The translations under genes were made by a program, and so were the position numbers. The notes under the pieces were generated by a model. It did no database searches and was not told the origin of the DNA. It saw only the letters and a list, made by a program, of their open reading frames with translations. Below are positions 17,523 through 26,117 of a stretch of 64,000 nucleotides of DNA, one piece after another. Numbering within the stretch: the stretch's first letter is position 1; each line of letters starts with the position of its first letter. The stretch covers positions 1 to 64,000 of the forward strand of contig NZ_WBJS01000005.1 in assembly GCF_009296265.1 (NCBI RefSeq), given 5' to 3'. The DNA is from Thioclava sp. JE_KL1. GTDB taxonomy: Bacteria > Pseudomonadota > Alphaproteobacteria > Rhodobacterales > Rhodobacteraceae.

Positions 17523-19886
17523 ATGGCCCTGACCGTCCTCCATCGCAAGCTGTTCCGCGACCTCTGGCGCATCCGGGCGCAGGCGTTGGCGATCTCGGCG
17601 GTCGTGGCTCTGGGCGTGATGGTGCAGGTGATGATGGCGGGGCTGACCGACACGCTCACCGTCACTCGCGACGCCTATTTCGAACGGCACCGGCTGGCGC
17701 AGGTCTTCGAGCCGCTCACCCGCGCGCCCAGCTCGATGATGGAACAGGTCAACGCCGTTCCCGGCGTGCTGGCCGCCGAGGGCCGGATCAGCGGCTTCGG
17801 TCGGATCGATGCGGATGGCGGCGAGCCGGTGCAGGCGCGCATCCTGTCGCTGCCCGGCCCGGCGGGGCTCAATGGCATCCTGATGACGGCGGGACGCAAA
17901 CCCATCGCCGGGCGCAGCGACGAGGTCGTGCTGCTCGACACATTCGCAGCCGCCCGCGGGATCGCGCTTGGCGATACGCTCGGCGTCACGGTCGAAGGCC
18001 GCCACCAAAAACTGCAGGTCGTCGGTTTCGCCCGCGCGCCGGAGTTTCTGTTCATGCCCGCACCGGGTGAATTCTTCCCGACCGATGGCCGCTTCGCCGT
18101 GATCTGGATGGAGCGCAAGGCAGCCGCCGCCGTGCTCGATCTCGACGGCGCGTTCAACGAGGTGCTGGCGCTCACCACGCGCGAGCGACCGCGCAAGGCG
18201 GTGCTGGCCGATCTCGACCGGCTGATGGCGCCCTATGGCGGCGGCGCAGGCTATGTGCAGGACCAGCAGACCTCGGCGCGCTTCATCGAGGAAGAACTCA
18301 AAGGTCTGCGCCAGTCGCGGGTGTTTCTGCCGCCGATCTTCCTCGCCGTTGCGGCCTTCCTGCTCAACGTCACAATTACCCGGATCGTGCAGGCCGAGAG
18401 GCGCGAGATCGGGTTGATGAAAGCCTTCGGCCATAGCGGGGCGGAGATCGCGGGGCATTACCTCGAAATGGCGCTGATGATCGCCTTCGCGGGCGCGCTG
18501 CTCGGATCGGCACTGGGCGTGATGCTGGGGCGCTCGATCACCGGGCTCTACATGGAATTCTACAAATTCCCCTATCTCGTCTTCTCGATGCATCCCGGCC
18601 CCTTCGCCGGGGGCCTCGCCTTTTCGCTGCTCGCCGCCGCGCTCGGTGCGGCGATTGCGCTGCGCACGGTGTTCCGCCTGACGCCCGCCGAGGCGATGCG
18701 CCCCCCAGCCCCGCCGGATTTCACCCATGGCCGCGTCGGCTTCCTCGCGACCGTCACGAAAGTCTTCGACCAGCCGGGGCGGATGATCCTGCGCCAGATC
18801 ACGCGGCAGCCGGTGCGCAGCCTCGGCACCGTCGCGGGCGTGGCCGCGGGGCTCGCACTGAACATGGCGATGCTGATGATCTATTCGGGCTTCGATCACA
18901 CGATGGATGTCACCTTCGGCTTTGCCGACCGCTCGGATGCGACGGTTAGCTTCATCCATCCCGTCTCGCGCGATGTGACACATGAGATCGCGCACCTGCC
19001 CGGCGTGCTGGAGGCCGAGCCGACGCGCTATGTGCCGGTCCTGTTCCGTAACGGCGTCATCACCCATCGCGGCGAACTGACTGGCCTGTCCGAGGATGCG
19101 CAGCTCAACCGCGCGCTGCGGCCCGATCTGGAGCCGATCGCCCTGCCCGCGCAGGGCGTCGTGATCTCGCGGGGGCTCGCGGATGTGCTGAAACTTCAGC
19201 CGGGCGAAAACCTCACCGCCGAAGTCACCGAAGGCCGCAAGCGGACCCTCTCGCTGCCGGTCGCGGCGATCTCCGACACCCTGCTGGGCGCGCCGGCCTA
19301 TATGCGCCTCGACTCGCTGACCCGGGCGGTGGGCGAGGCGGACCGGATCACCTCGGTCTCGATCCGCACCGAAGGCGCCCCGTCCCCGGAGCTGCTGCAC
19401 GAGCTGCGCGAGCGCCCCAAGGTCGCGGGCGTCTCGATCAAATCCGACAGTCTGGCGGCGTTCCGGGAAATCGCCGACGAGGGCGCGGGCCAGATGCGCT
19501 TTGTCTTCGGCGCGATCGCTTTCGTGCTGAGCTTCGGCATCGTCTACAACGCCGCGCGCAACGCCTTTGCCGAACGCGCGCATGAATTGGCGAGCCTGCG
19601 CGTCCTTGGCTTCACCCGCGGAGAGGTGACACTGATCCTGGCCGGCGAGATCACGGTGCTCGTCGCCTGCGCGCTCCCGGTCGGCATCTGGTTCGGCTGG
19701 ACACTTGCCAAGTTGATCGCACGCGTTTTCTCCAATGAACTCTACCGGGTCAGCGTCAGCTTCGATCTGCCCAGCATCGCGATGGCGGTTCTGGTCGTGG
19801 TCTCGGCGACACTGGCCTCGATCCTGATGTTGCGCCGCGCGCTGGATCGGTTGAACATGATTTCGGCGCTCAAGGCGAGGGACTGA
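17523..19886 (+). CDS. ABC transporter permease with two FtsX domains
   Basis: The 787-residue inner-membrane protein begins MALTVLHRKLFRDLWRIRAQ and has one N-terminal helix (about 18-40), a large periplasmic domain and a three-helix FtsX block (about 275-420), then a second copy of the same layout (helix about 445-465, periplasmic part, FtsX block about 660-785). This duplicated layout marks the DUF214/LolE-like large permeases. The ATG at 17523, four bases after the ATPase stop, is preferred over an upstream in-frame start that would overlap the ATPase by over 100 bases. Confidence 0.88.
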   Translation: MALTVLHRKLFRDLWRIRAQALAISAVVALGVMVQVMMAGLTDTLTVTRDAYFERHRLAQVFEPLTRAPSSMMEQVNAVPGVLAAEGRISGFGRIDADGGEPVQARILSLPGPAGLNGILMTAGRKPIAGRSDEVVLLDTFAAARGIALGDTLGVTVEGRHQKLQVVGFARAPEFLFMPAPGEFFPTDGRFAVIWMERKAAAAVLDLDGAFNEVLALTTRERPRKAVLADLDRLMAPYGGGAGYVQDQQTSARFIEEELKGLRQSRVFLPPIFLAVAAFLLNVTITRIVQAERREIGLMKAFGHSGAEIAGHYLEMALMIAFAGALLGSALGVMLGRSITGLYMEFYKFPYLVFSMHPGPFAGGLAFSLLAAALGAAIALRTVFRLTPAEAMRPPAPPDFTHGRVGFLATVTKVFDQPGRMILRQITRQPVRSLGTVAGVAAGLALNMAMLMIYSGFDHTMDVTFGFADRSDATVSFIHPVSRDVTHEIAHLPGVLEAEPTRYVPVLFRNGVITHRGELTGLSEDAQLNRALRPDLEPIALPAQGVVISRGLADVLKLQPGENLTAEVTEGRKRTLSLPVAAISDTLLGAPAYMRLDSLTRAVGEADRITSVSIRTEGAPSPELLHELRERPKVAGVSIKSDSLAAFREIADEGAGQMRFVFGAIAFVLSFGIVYNAARNAFAERAHELASLRVLGFTRGEVTLILAGEITVLVACALPVGIWFGWTLAKLIARVFSNELYRVSVSFDLPSIAMAVLVVVSATLASILMLRRALDRLNMISALKARD

Positions 19887-19889
19887 CCC

Positions 19890-21107
19890 GTGACACCAAA
19901 ACCCCGGACCAGATGGCTCATTCTCATCCTGATCGGCCTGATCGCGGCGGGCGCAATCGCCGCGCTGCTTTGGCCGCAGCCGCAGACCGTCGATATGGGC
20001 GAGGTCACGCGCGGCCCGATGAAGCTCGTGATCGAGGATGATGGCCGGACCCGCGTCAGCGAAAGCTACACGGTCTCGACCCCGGTCAGCGGCAGGCTGC
20101 AGCGGCTCGATATCCATGTCGGCGATCATGTCGTCGCGAACGAGACCGTCGTCGCCCGGATGCGCCCCGCCCTGCCCGCCGTTCTGGATGCGCGCAGCCG
20201 GGCGCAGGCAGAGGCCGCGCTGGCCGAGGCCCAAGCCGCGCTGAGTGCCGCCGAGGGCGATTACCGCGCCGCCGTCGCGATGCGCGAACAGGCCGATAGC
20301 GATCTCGCGCGGTCGCGGCGGCTCGCGCTCTCCGGCACGATCAGCCAGTCCAAGCTGGACCGCGATCAGATCAATGCCGACTACGCCGCCGCGCAGGAAG
20401 CCGCAGCGAAAGCCGCCATCGCGATGCGCGAGGCGGCGCTGGCCTCGGCGAAATCCGTGCTGCAGAACGATGCCGCCGCGAGCAATAGTGAGGGCGTCGA
20501 GACGATCCCGCTTTATGCGCCCGCGACCGGAACGGTGCTGCAAATCCTGCAGGAAAACGAGACCGTGCTCTCTGCGGGCTCCCCGATCATGGAGATCGGC
20601 GACATCTCGGAGGGGCTCGAGGTGGTGGCCGACCTTCTGTCGCGCGACGCGGTGCGCGTGCGACTGGGCGATCCGGTGGAGATCACCGATTGGGGCGGGC
20701 CGGACGTGCTGGAGGGCAAGGTGGTCCGCATCGATCCATCGGGCACGACGAAGGTGTCGGCCCTGGGGGTCGAGGAGCAGCGGGTGGGCGTGGTTATCGC
20801 CTTTACCGGCGATGCCGCACAGCGGGCCGGTCTGGGCCACGGCTTTCAGGTGACCGCCCGGATCGTGGTCTGGCAGAACCCCGACGCACTGCGCGTCCCG
20901 TCGAGCGCCCTGTTCCGGCGCGGCACAGGCTGGGCCGTCTTCAAGGTCGAGGACGGGCGCGCGCGGGAAGTGAACGTGGAAATCGGGACCGACAATGGCA
21001 CCTATGCCGAGCTTCAGGACGGTCTGAGCGAGGGCGACAAGGTCGTACTCTATCCGGTCGAAACGCTGAAAGATGGCGCACCGGTGGAGGCCCGATCGGG
21101 TGGGTGA
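19890..21107 (+). CDS. Periplasmic adaptor (HlyD/MacA-type membrane fusion protein)
   Basis: The 405-residue protein has an N-terminal anchor (about 9-28), a lipoyl/biotinyl half (70-100), an Ala-rich coiled-coil hairpin (about 100-200), the second lipoyl half ('IPLYAPATGTVLQILQENETVLSAGSPIMEIGD') and beta-barrel and membrane-proximal domains. This is the adaptor of the MacB-like exporter encoded just upstream (GTG start three bases after the permease stop). No outer-membrane channel gene is nearby, so a TolC from elsewhere would be needed. The exported compound is unknown. Confidence 0.88.
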   Translation: MTPKPRTRWLILILIGLIAAGAIAALLWPQPQTVDMGEVTRGPMKLVIEDDGRTRVSESYTVSTPVSGRLQRLDIHVGDHVVANETVVARMRPALPAVLDARSRAQAEAALAEAQAALSAAEGDYRAAVAMREQADSDLARSRRLALSGTISQSKLDRDQINADYAAAQEAAAKAAIAMREAALASAKSVLQNDAAASNSEGVETIPLYAPATGTVLQILQENETVLSAGSPIMEIGDISEGLEVVADLLSRDAVRVRLGDPVEITDWGGPDVLEGKVVRIDPSGTTKVSALGVEEQRVGVVIAFTGDAAQRAGLGHGFQVTARIVVWQNPDALRVPSSALFRRGTGWAVFKVEDGRAREVNVEIGTDNGTYAELQDGLSEGDKVVLYPVETLKDGAPVEARSGG

Positions 21108-21321
21108 GGTGCGCCTCACGCCCCGCCCCAACCACCTCGCGAGGAATCACGAAGTCGCACAAAAAGCGCACCAACCGATCAAATATGCTTGGGGCATCGC
21201 CTAAAAAGCCATCACTTGAGAGTTTTTTGCGCCCAAATGCCATGCGAGCCGCAATCGAGGCGGTATTTGCCCTCTCTCCACCTTTGGAAACGCACCAAGG
21301 TCATGCCCGAATAAGGGTGCA

Positions 21322-21425
21322 GGGCGCTTAGGGTTCCGTTGCCGACAAGGCAGGTCTGGTCCGAGAAGTGCCACCCACGCGGCAAATTCCGTGCGGGCAC
21401 ACGGCGGGCCAAAATCCCGGGAGAT
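21322..21425 (+). promoter_or_regulatory. Guanidine-I (ykkC) riboswitch
   Basis: The leader contains the conserved blocks of the ykkC subtype 1 aptamer in the right order: TTAGGGTTCCG (21329-21339), GGTCTGGTCCGAGA (21353-21366), a variable stem with GCGGCAAATTCCGTGC, then ACACGGCGGGCCAAAATCCC (21400-21419) and GGGAGA (21419-21424). This RNA binds guanidinium and turns genes on. It lies about 100 bases before an ABC importer and a ureohydrolase, which is the expected context. The region 21108-21321 upstream is gene-free and should hold the promoter. Confidence 0.93.
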
Positions 21426-21439
21426 TACTGCGCAGGTCT

Positions 21440-21474
21440 GACCCGCGCCTCATCTCTTGTTCCGCCAGCGGGTC
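21440..21474 (+). promoter_or_regulatory. Candidate expression-platform hairpin of the riboswitch
   Basis: GACCCGC (21440-21446) pairs with GCGGGTC (21468-21474) just after the aptamer and 38-50 bases before the likely start codon. It could form a terminator or a translation-controlling stem that competes with the aptamer's 3' strand. No T run follows, which argues for translational or Rho-linked control. Assignment is by position only. Confidence 0.4.
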
Positions 21475-21521
21475 GGCCTCTACGCCATACAAAGGCGGGA
21501 CGCATGCCAACGGGGAAGACC

Positions 21522-22589
21522 ATGACCAGAACGAAATTCCTGTCCGCCACGGCCCTCAGCTTGGGCGTTCTCGCCGCCTCTCTCTCGCCCGCGATGGCCG
21601 AGCAGAAAACCGATTTCAAACTCGCATGGTCGATCTATGCCGGCTGGATGCCCTGGGGCTATCTGGAGAGCTCGGGGATCATGGACAAATGGGCCGAGAA
21701 ATACGGCATCACCGTCGATATCGTTCAGATCAACGACTACGTGGAATCGATCAACCAATACACCGCGGGCGGCTTCGATGGCGTCTCCGCGACGAACATG
21801 GACACGCTCTCGATCCCGTCGGGCGGCGGCGTCGACACGACCGCGCTGATCGTCGGCGACTATTCCGACGGTAATGACGCGATCATCTCGAAGAAAGCGA
21901 CCTCGATCGAGGAGCTGAAGGACACCAAGGTGAACCTCGTCGAGCTGTCGGTCTCGCATTACCTGCTGGCGCGCGCGCTCGACAAAGCCGGGCTGGCCGA
22001 GAAGGATCTGGCCGGTGTCGTGAACACCTCCGACGCCGACATGATCGCCGCCTTCGCGACCCCCGAGGTCGAGACCGTCGTGACGTGGAACCCGCTGGTG
22101 TCGGAAATCCTCGACTCAAACCCGGATGCGAACAAGCTCTTCGACAGCTCGCAGATCCCGGGTGAGATCCTCGATCTGATGGTGGTGAATACCGAGACGC
22201 TCAAGGACAATCCCGATTTCGGCAAGGCCGTGGTCGGCGCCTGGTATGAGGTCATGTCGAAGATGGCCGCAGGCGACGAAGAGGCCCTGACCGCGATGGC
22301 CGAGGCCGCCGGCACCGATCTGGAAGGCTACAAGGCCCAGCTCGCCGCGACGGCGATGTTCTACGATCCGGCCAAGGCGGTCGAGCAGGCTTCGAGCGCC
22401 GAGATGCCCGAGACCATGACGACGGTCGCGAACTTCCTGTTCGACAAGGGCATCCTTGGCGTCGATGCGCCTTCGGCCGATTTCGTGGGCGTCGAATATC
22501 CCGACGGCTCGGTGACAGGCGACGAAGCCAACGTGAAGCTGCGCTTTGACACCACCTACATGCAGATGGCGGCCGACGGCGCGCTTTGA
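21522..22589 (+). CDS. ABC transporter substrate-binding protein, guanidine-type (formerly urea-carboxylase-related)
   Basis: The 355-residue periplasmic protein has a signal peptide (1-26, cleavage after AMA) and a SsuA/TauA-like binding fold. It matches the SBP family annotated as 'urea carboxylase-related ABC transporter', now linked to guanidine because of the riboswitch. The ATG at 21522 with GGGGAAG close upstream is preferred; an in-frame ATG at 21504 would add six residues. It is the first gene of the riboswitch-controlled operon and is followed by an internal terminator that would raise SBP over permease. Confidence 0.87.
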   Translation: MTRTKFLSATALSLGVLAASLSPAMAEQKTDFKLAWSIYAGWMPWGYLESSGIMDKWAEKYGITVDIVQINDYVESINQYTAGGFDGVSATNMDTLSIPSGGGVDTTALIVGDYSDGNDAIISKKATSIEELKDTKVNLVELSVSHYLLARALDKAGLAEKDLAGVVNTSDADMIAAFATPEVETVVTWNPLVSEILDSNPDANKLFDSSQIPGEILDLMVVNTETLKDNPDFGKAVVGAWYEVMSKMAAGDEEALTAMAEAAGTDLEGYKAQLAATAMFYDPAKAVEQASSAEMPETMTTVANFLFDKGILGVDAPSADFVGVEYPDGSVTGDEANVKLRFDTTYMQMAADGAL

Positions 22590-22597
22590 TCTGACTT

Positions 22598-22624
22598 GCC
22601 CGGCCTTCGGGCCGGGCCCTTTTT
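22598..22624 (+). terminator. Attenuating terminator between binding protein and permease
   Basis: GCCCGGCC-TTCG-GGCCGGGC (22598-22617), a perfect 8-bp stem with a stable UUCG loop, is followed by CCTTTTT. It lies inside the operon, so partial read-through would set the SBP:permease ratio, as in many ABC importers. Confidence 0.82.
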
Positions 22625-22646
22625 CCGCCAATTGCCGAAAGCGCCC

Positions 22647-23459
22647 ATGCGTCTGCTCAACCGACATCCGACCCGGCCCACCGGCATCCTGCTGGCCGCG
22701 CTGCCCTTCGTGGCGGTGCTGATCGCCTATTGGATCGGCTCGGAAATCCGGCTCGCGGCGAACCCGCAGGACAAGCTGCTGCCCGCGCCCGAGACGATCA
22801 TGATCACTGCCGGGCGGCTCTTCACCGAGCCGAACAAGCGCACCGGCGAGATCCTCCTCTGGGCCGATACCTTCGCGAGCCTGCGGCGTCTGGCCTTCGG
22901 TGTCGGCATCGGCGCGCTGATCTCCCTGACGGTCGGCGTCGGGATCGGGTTGCTGCCTTACGTCCGGCGCGGATTGTCCAGCTTCGTCGCGGTGCTCTCG
23001 ATGGTGCCGCCGCTGGCACTGCTGCCGATCCTCTTCATCGTTTTCGGACTGGGCGAGACCTCGAAGATCGTGCTGATCGTCATAGGGATCACACCCTTCC
23101 TGATCCGCGACCTCTCGCAGCGGGTGCTCGACATTCCGCACGAAGAGATCGTGAAGGCACAGACGCTGGGCGCCTCCACATGGGTCATCGCGCTGCGTGT
23201 GGTGCTCCCGCAGATCCTGCCGCGGCTGATAGCGGCCATCCGGCTGTCGCTCGGAGCGGCTTGGCTATTCCTGATCGCCGCCGAAGCCGTCGCGGCCGAG
23301 GTCGGCCTTGGCTACCGCATCTTCCTCGTCCGGCGTTACCTCGCGATGGACATCATCCTGACCTACGTCATCTGGATAACGCTGCTCGCCTTCCTGATCG
23401 ACTTCGCGCTCAAGACGCTGTCGCGCAAAGCCTTCCCGTGGCTGGGAGGTGGGCTATGA
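22647..23459 (+). CDS. ABC transporter permease of the guanidine importer
   Basis: The 270-residue protein has six membrane segments and the EAA loop 'IVKAQTLGASTWVIALRVVLPQILPRLIAAIRLSLGAAW' split around residues 170-205, typical of the SsuC/TauC permease group. ATG 22647 gives the expected start for the family; an ORF extension to 22596 would read through the terminator hairpin. The stop overlaps the ATPase start (ATGA). Confidence 0.88.
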   Translation: MRLLNRHPTRPTGILLAALPFVAVLIAYWIGSEIRLAANPQDKLLPAPETIMITAGRLFTEPNKRTGEILLWADTFASLRRLAFGVGIGALISLTVGVGIGLLPYVRRGLSSFVAVLSMVPPLALLPILFIVFGLGETSKIVLIVIGITPFLIRDLSQRVLDIPHEEIVKAQTLGASTWVIALRVVLPQILPRLIAAIRLSLGAAWLFLIAAEAVAAEVGLGYRIFLVRRYLAMDIILTYVIWITLLAFLIDFALKTLSRKAFPWLGGGL

Positions 23460-24247
23460 GCTTCGTCACCGTCCGCGATGTGTTTCAAGAATACGACGGC
23501 CGCCCGATCATCGAGCGCGTCAATCTCGACGTGGCCGAGGGCGAGTTCGTCTCGATCGTCGGCGCGTCCGGCTGCGGCAAATCCACCTTCTTGCGTCTTC
23601 TGCTGGCCGACGAGACGCCCACGCGGGGCCGCATCACCGTCGATGGCGGCACGCCTGCGCGCGAACCGGGGCGCGAGCGCGGCGTGGTGTTCCAGAAATA
23701 CTCGGTCTTCCCGCATATGACCGTGCGCGACAACATCGTCGCCGCCGAGAGTTTCCCGAAAGGCTGGGGCTGGTTTCGTGGCGCGAAACTGCGCGAGGCC
23801 CGGGCGCGCGCCGATGAGGTGCTCGAGCGGATCGGGCTCGCGCATGTGGCGAAGAACTACCCCTCGACCCTCTCGGGCGGGATGCAGCAACGCCTCGCCA
23901 TCGGGCAGGCGCTGCATGCCCGCCCGCGCATCCTGCTGCTCGACGAGCCCTTCGGCGCGCTCGATCCGGGCACGCGGCTCTCAATGCATGAATTCCTGAC
24001 GCAGCTGCGCGCCGAGACCAGCATGACCGTCTTCATGGTCACCCATGATCTGGGCGAGGGCTTCAAGCTGGGCGACCGCGTTCTCGTATTCGACAAGACC
24101 CGCTGGGACCCGGATTACCCCGAACGCTACGGCGCGACGATCACCTATGATTTCGACGCCCGCGATCACGGCATTCCGTATCAGCACATCCTCGACAAGA
24201 TCCCCTCGCTGGCCGCGCAAGGCGACCCTGCGCCTGCGCCGGACTGA
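23456..24247 (+). CDS. ABC transporter ATP-binding protein of the guanidine importer
   Basis: The 263-residue ATPase shows Walker A (GASGCGKST), Q-loop (VVFQKYSVFPHM), signature (LSGGMQQRLAIGQ), Walker B (ILLLDEPFGALD) and the switch His (VTHD). It resembles SsuB/TauB ATPases but has a C-terminal extension of about 50 residues after the ATPase core ('FDKTRWDPDYPERYGATITYDFDARDH'-type segment), seen in the urea-carboxylase-linked group. GGGAGGTGGG precedes the ATG, which overlaps the permease stop by four bases. Confidence 0.9.
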   Translation: MSFVTVRDVFQEYDGRPIIERVNLDVAEGEFVSIVGASGCGKSTFLRLLLADETPTRGRITVDGGTPAREPGRERGVVFQKYSVFPHMTVRDNIVAAESFPKGWGWFRGAKLREARARADEVLERIGLAHVAKNYPSTLSGGMQQRLAIGQALHARPRILLLDEPFGALDPGTRLSMHEFLTQLRAETSMTVFMVTHDLGEGFKLGDRVLVFDKTRWDPDYPERYGATITYDFDARDHGIPYQHILDKIPSLAAQGDPAPAPD

Positions 24248-24260
24248 GATCAAAGTTTCA

Positions 24261-24329
24261 CCGCGCGCGCCGCTGGGCCCCGCGCGCGGGCCGCCGCCAA
24301 GGTCCAGACAGCCTGCCCCGATCCGGGGC
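24261..24329 (+). repeat. Two tandem hairpins between ATPase and ureohydrolase genes
   Basis: CCGCGCGCG (24261-24269) pairs with CGCGCGCGG (24281-24289), and GCCCCG-ATC-CGGGGC follows at 24315-24329, 12 bases before the GGAG of the next gene. They may slow the polymerase, protect mRNA ends or tune the hydrolase level. No T run is present. Confidence 0.55.
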
Positions 24330-24350
24330 TTCGATAGATTGGAGACAGAG

Positions 24351-25625
24351 ATGTTCCATGACCTGCCAGGCGGGCGATCGCGCCCGCACCACCCGCAAGC
24401 GGCCATCGCGGCGCATGCCCTGCGCGAGCGCCGCCAGCACCACCCGGACCTGACCAAGCTCGCCGGCTGGAAGGCGATGCGCAAAGAGGCGGAACTCCCC
24501 GAGGGCCGCTGGGACGAGGAACGCCGCTGGGCGCTGCGCATGGGTCTGACCGGGGCCGACAGCATCGAGGACAAGTCGATCCCGACCTTCGCACGCGGCG
24601 AGCTGCCCCATTACGCGGGCATCAACACCTTCCTGAAAGCGCCCTATGCCGAGGACGTGCTGGAGGTCTCGCATTACGACGCTACCGTCCTGGGCATCCC
24701 CTTCGACGGCGGCACCACTTACCGCGCGGGCACCCGCTTCGGGCCGCAGGGCGTGCGCAAGATCTCCGCGCTCTACACGCCTTACAATTACGAGATCGGC
24801 GTCGACCTGCGCGAGCAGATGACGCTCTGCGATGCGGGCGACGTGTTCACCATCCCGGCGAATATCGAGAAGAGCTTCGACCAGATTAGCCGCGCCGTCA
24901 GCCACGTCTTCTCCTCGGGCTCTCTCCCGATCATGATCGGCGGCGACCACTCGATCGGCTTCCCTTGTGTGCGCGGAATCGCCGAATGCACCTCGAAGAA
25001 GATCGGCATCGTCCATTTCGACCGCCATGCCGACATTCAGGAGAAAGACCTCGACGAGCGGATGCACACCACGCCGTGGTTCCACTCGACCAACCTGCCA
25101 AACGTGCCCGCGAAGAACCTCGTTCAGATCGGCATCGGCGGCTGGCAGGTCCCGCGCGAGGCGGTGAAGGTCGCGCGCGAGCGTGAGACCAACATCATCA
25201 CCATGGGCGACATGGAGAAGATGGGCATCGACAAGACGATCGAGATGGCGCTGGAGATGGCGTGGGACGGGGTCGACATGGTCTACATGTCCTTCGATAT
25301 CGACTCCATCGATTGCGGCTTCGTGCCCGGCACCGGCTGGCCCGAACCGGGTGGCTTCCTGCCCCGCGAAGCGCTGGCCCTGGCCTCCGGCATCGCCGCC
25401 GAAGGCATCTGCGGGATGGAACTGGTCGAGGTCGCGCCGCCCTATGACGTGTCCGACATCACCGCGCTGATGGGCACTCGGGTGATCGTGGATGTGCTGG
25501 GCTCGCTGGTGGCCAATGGCAAACTCGGCGCGCATCGCAAGCATATCGACAAGCCCGTCTCGCTGCCGCATGGCGAATTCGAGGGCAAGCGCTGGTCGAA
25601 TTCCGAACCGCATAAGGTGGGCTGA
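24351..25625 (+). CDS. Ureohydrolase, candidate Ni-dependent guanidine hydrolase (GdmH-like)
   Basis: The 424-residue protein belongs to the arginase/agmatinase family, with the binuclear metal ligands His200 (MIGGDHS), Asp224, His226 and Asp228 (HFDRHAD), and Asp316 and Asp318 (SFDIDS). It is longer than agmatinases (about 300) and has an N-terminal extension of about 100 residues, as in the cyanobacterial guanidine hydrolase, which splits guanidine to urea and ammonia with two Ni ions. Position under a guanidine riboswitch, behind the importer, supports this. GGAG lies seven bases before the ATG. Agmatinase or another guanidino-acid hydrolase is the alternative. Confidence 0.8.
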   Translation: MFHDLPGGRSRPHHPQAAIAAHALRERRQHHPDLTKLAGWKAMRKEAELPEGRWDEERRWALRMGLTGADSIEDKSIPTFARGELPHYAGINTFLKAPYAEDVLEVSHYDATVLGIPFDGGTTYRAGTRFGPQGVRKISALYTPYNYEIGVDLREQMTLCDAGDVFTIPANIEKSFDQISRAVSHVFSSGSLPIMIGGDHSIGFPCVRGIAECTSKKIGIVHFDRHADIQEKDLDERMHTTPWFHSTNLPNVPAKNLVQIGIGGWQVPREAVKVARERETNIITMGDMEKMGIDKTIEMALEMAWDGVDMVYMSFDIDSIDCGFVPGTGWPEPGGFLPREALALASGIAAEGICGMELVEVAPPYDVSDITALMGTRVIVDVLGSLVANGKLGAHRKHIDKPVSLPHGEFEGKRWSNSEPHKVG

Positions 25626-25628
25626 GCC

Positions 25629-26117
25629 ATGCCGCATGATCACGCCCCCCACGGGCACCATCACCACCACGATCACGGGCACAGCCACGGGCATTCCCAT
25701 GACCACGCGCATCACGGGCATGGTCACAACCACGCCCATGGCGAGCATCTGCACAGCCACATGCATCATGAGGACGAGGCGGCGGACCTGCAGGTTCTGG
25801 CCACCCAGTTCATCGACGGCTTCATGCAGGCCTCCGACAAGACGAGCTATCTCAAGCTCGCGGGCGTTCCCTTCGAGCGTCCTTCGTCCACGGGGCCGAA
25901 ATCGCTGAAACTCGTGGATGTGGAGCTCAAGACCGAATGGCAGGTGGGCACCGCCTCGCCCTCCTTCGGGTCGCGCGAACTGTCCTACCTTCCGTTCCCG
26001 GGCGAGATGGTCCGCGAACGCACCAACATGTCGCTGATCTACGTGTCGATGGACGAGAAATCCGTCCTCGACATCCGCGACTTCCTGACTCAACGCAAGA
26101 AAGAGATCGACCAATGA
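25629..26117 (+). CDS. His-rich protein, putative metal (nickel) chaperone for the hydrolase
   Basis: The 162-residue protein has 25 His in its first 47 residues, interspersed with Gly, Asp and Ser, like the metal-storage tails of HypB, UreE and SlyD. The remaining domain (about 50-162) has no family I recognise; it contains 'TQFIDGFMQASDKTSYLKLAGVPFE' and 'SLIYVSMDEKSVLDIRDFLTQRKK', split here only for description. It starts three bases after the hydrolase stop. There is no GTPase P-loop, so it is not HypB. A role in delivering Ni to the hydrolase is inferred from composition and position. Confidence 0.7.
   Translation: MPHDHAPHGHHHHHDHGHSHGHSHDHAHHGHGHNHAHGEHLHSHMHHEDEAADLQVLATQFIDGFMQASDKTSYLKLAGVPFERPSSTGPKSLKLVDVELKTEWQVGTASPSFGSRELSYLPFPGEMVRERTNMSLIYVSMDEKSVLDIRDFLTQRKKEIDQ

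Noticed and set aside
17478-21131. 1217-codon open frame opposite the ABC exporter genes
   Set aside because: Shadow of the two real genes on the plus strand; composition rich in Arg, His, Gln and Asp as expected for an antisense frame in GC-rich DNA.
25629-25770. Low-complexity or misassembled sequence because of the His run
   Set aside because: Codons CAC and CAT are mixed and the frame continues into a normal domain with tight coupling to both neighbours.
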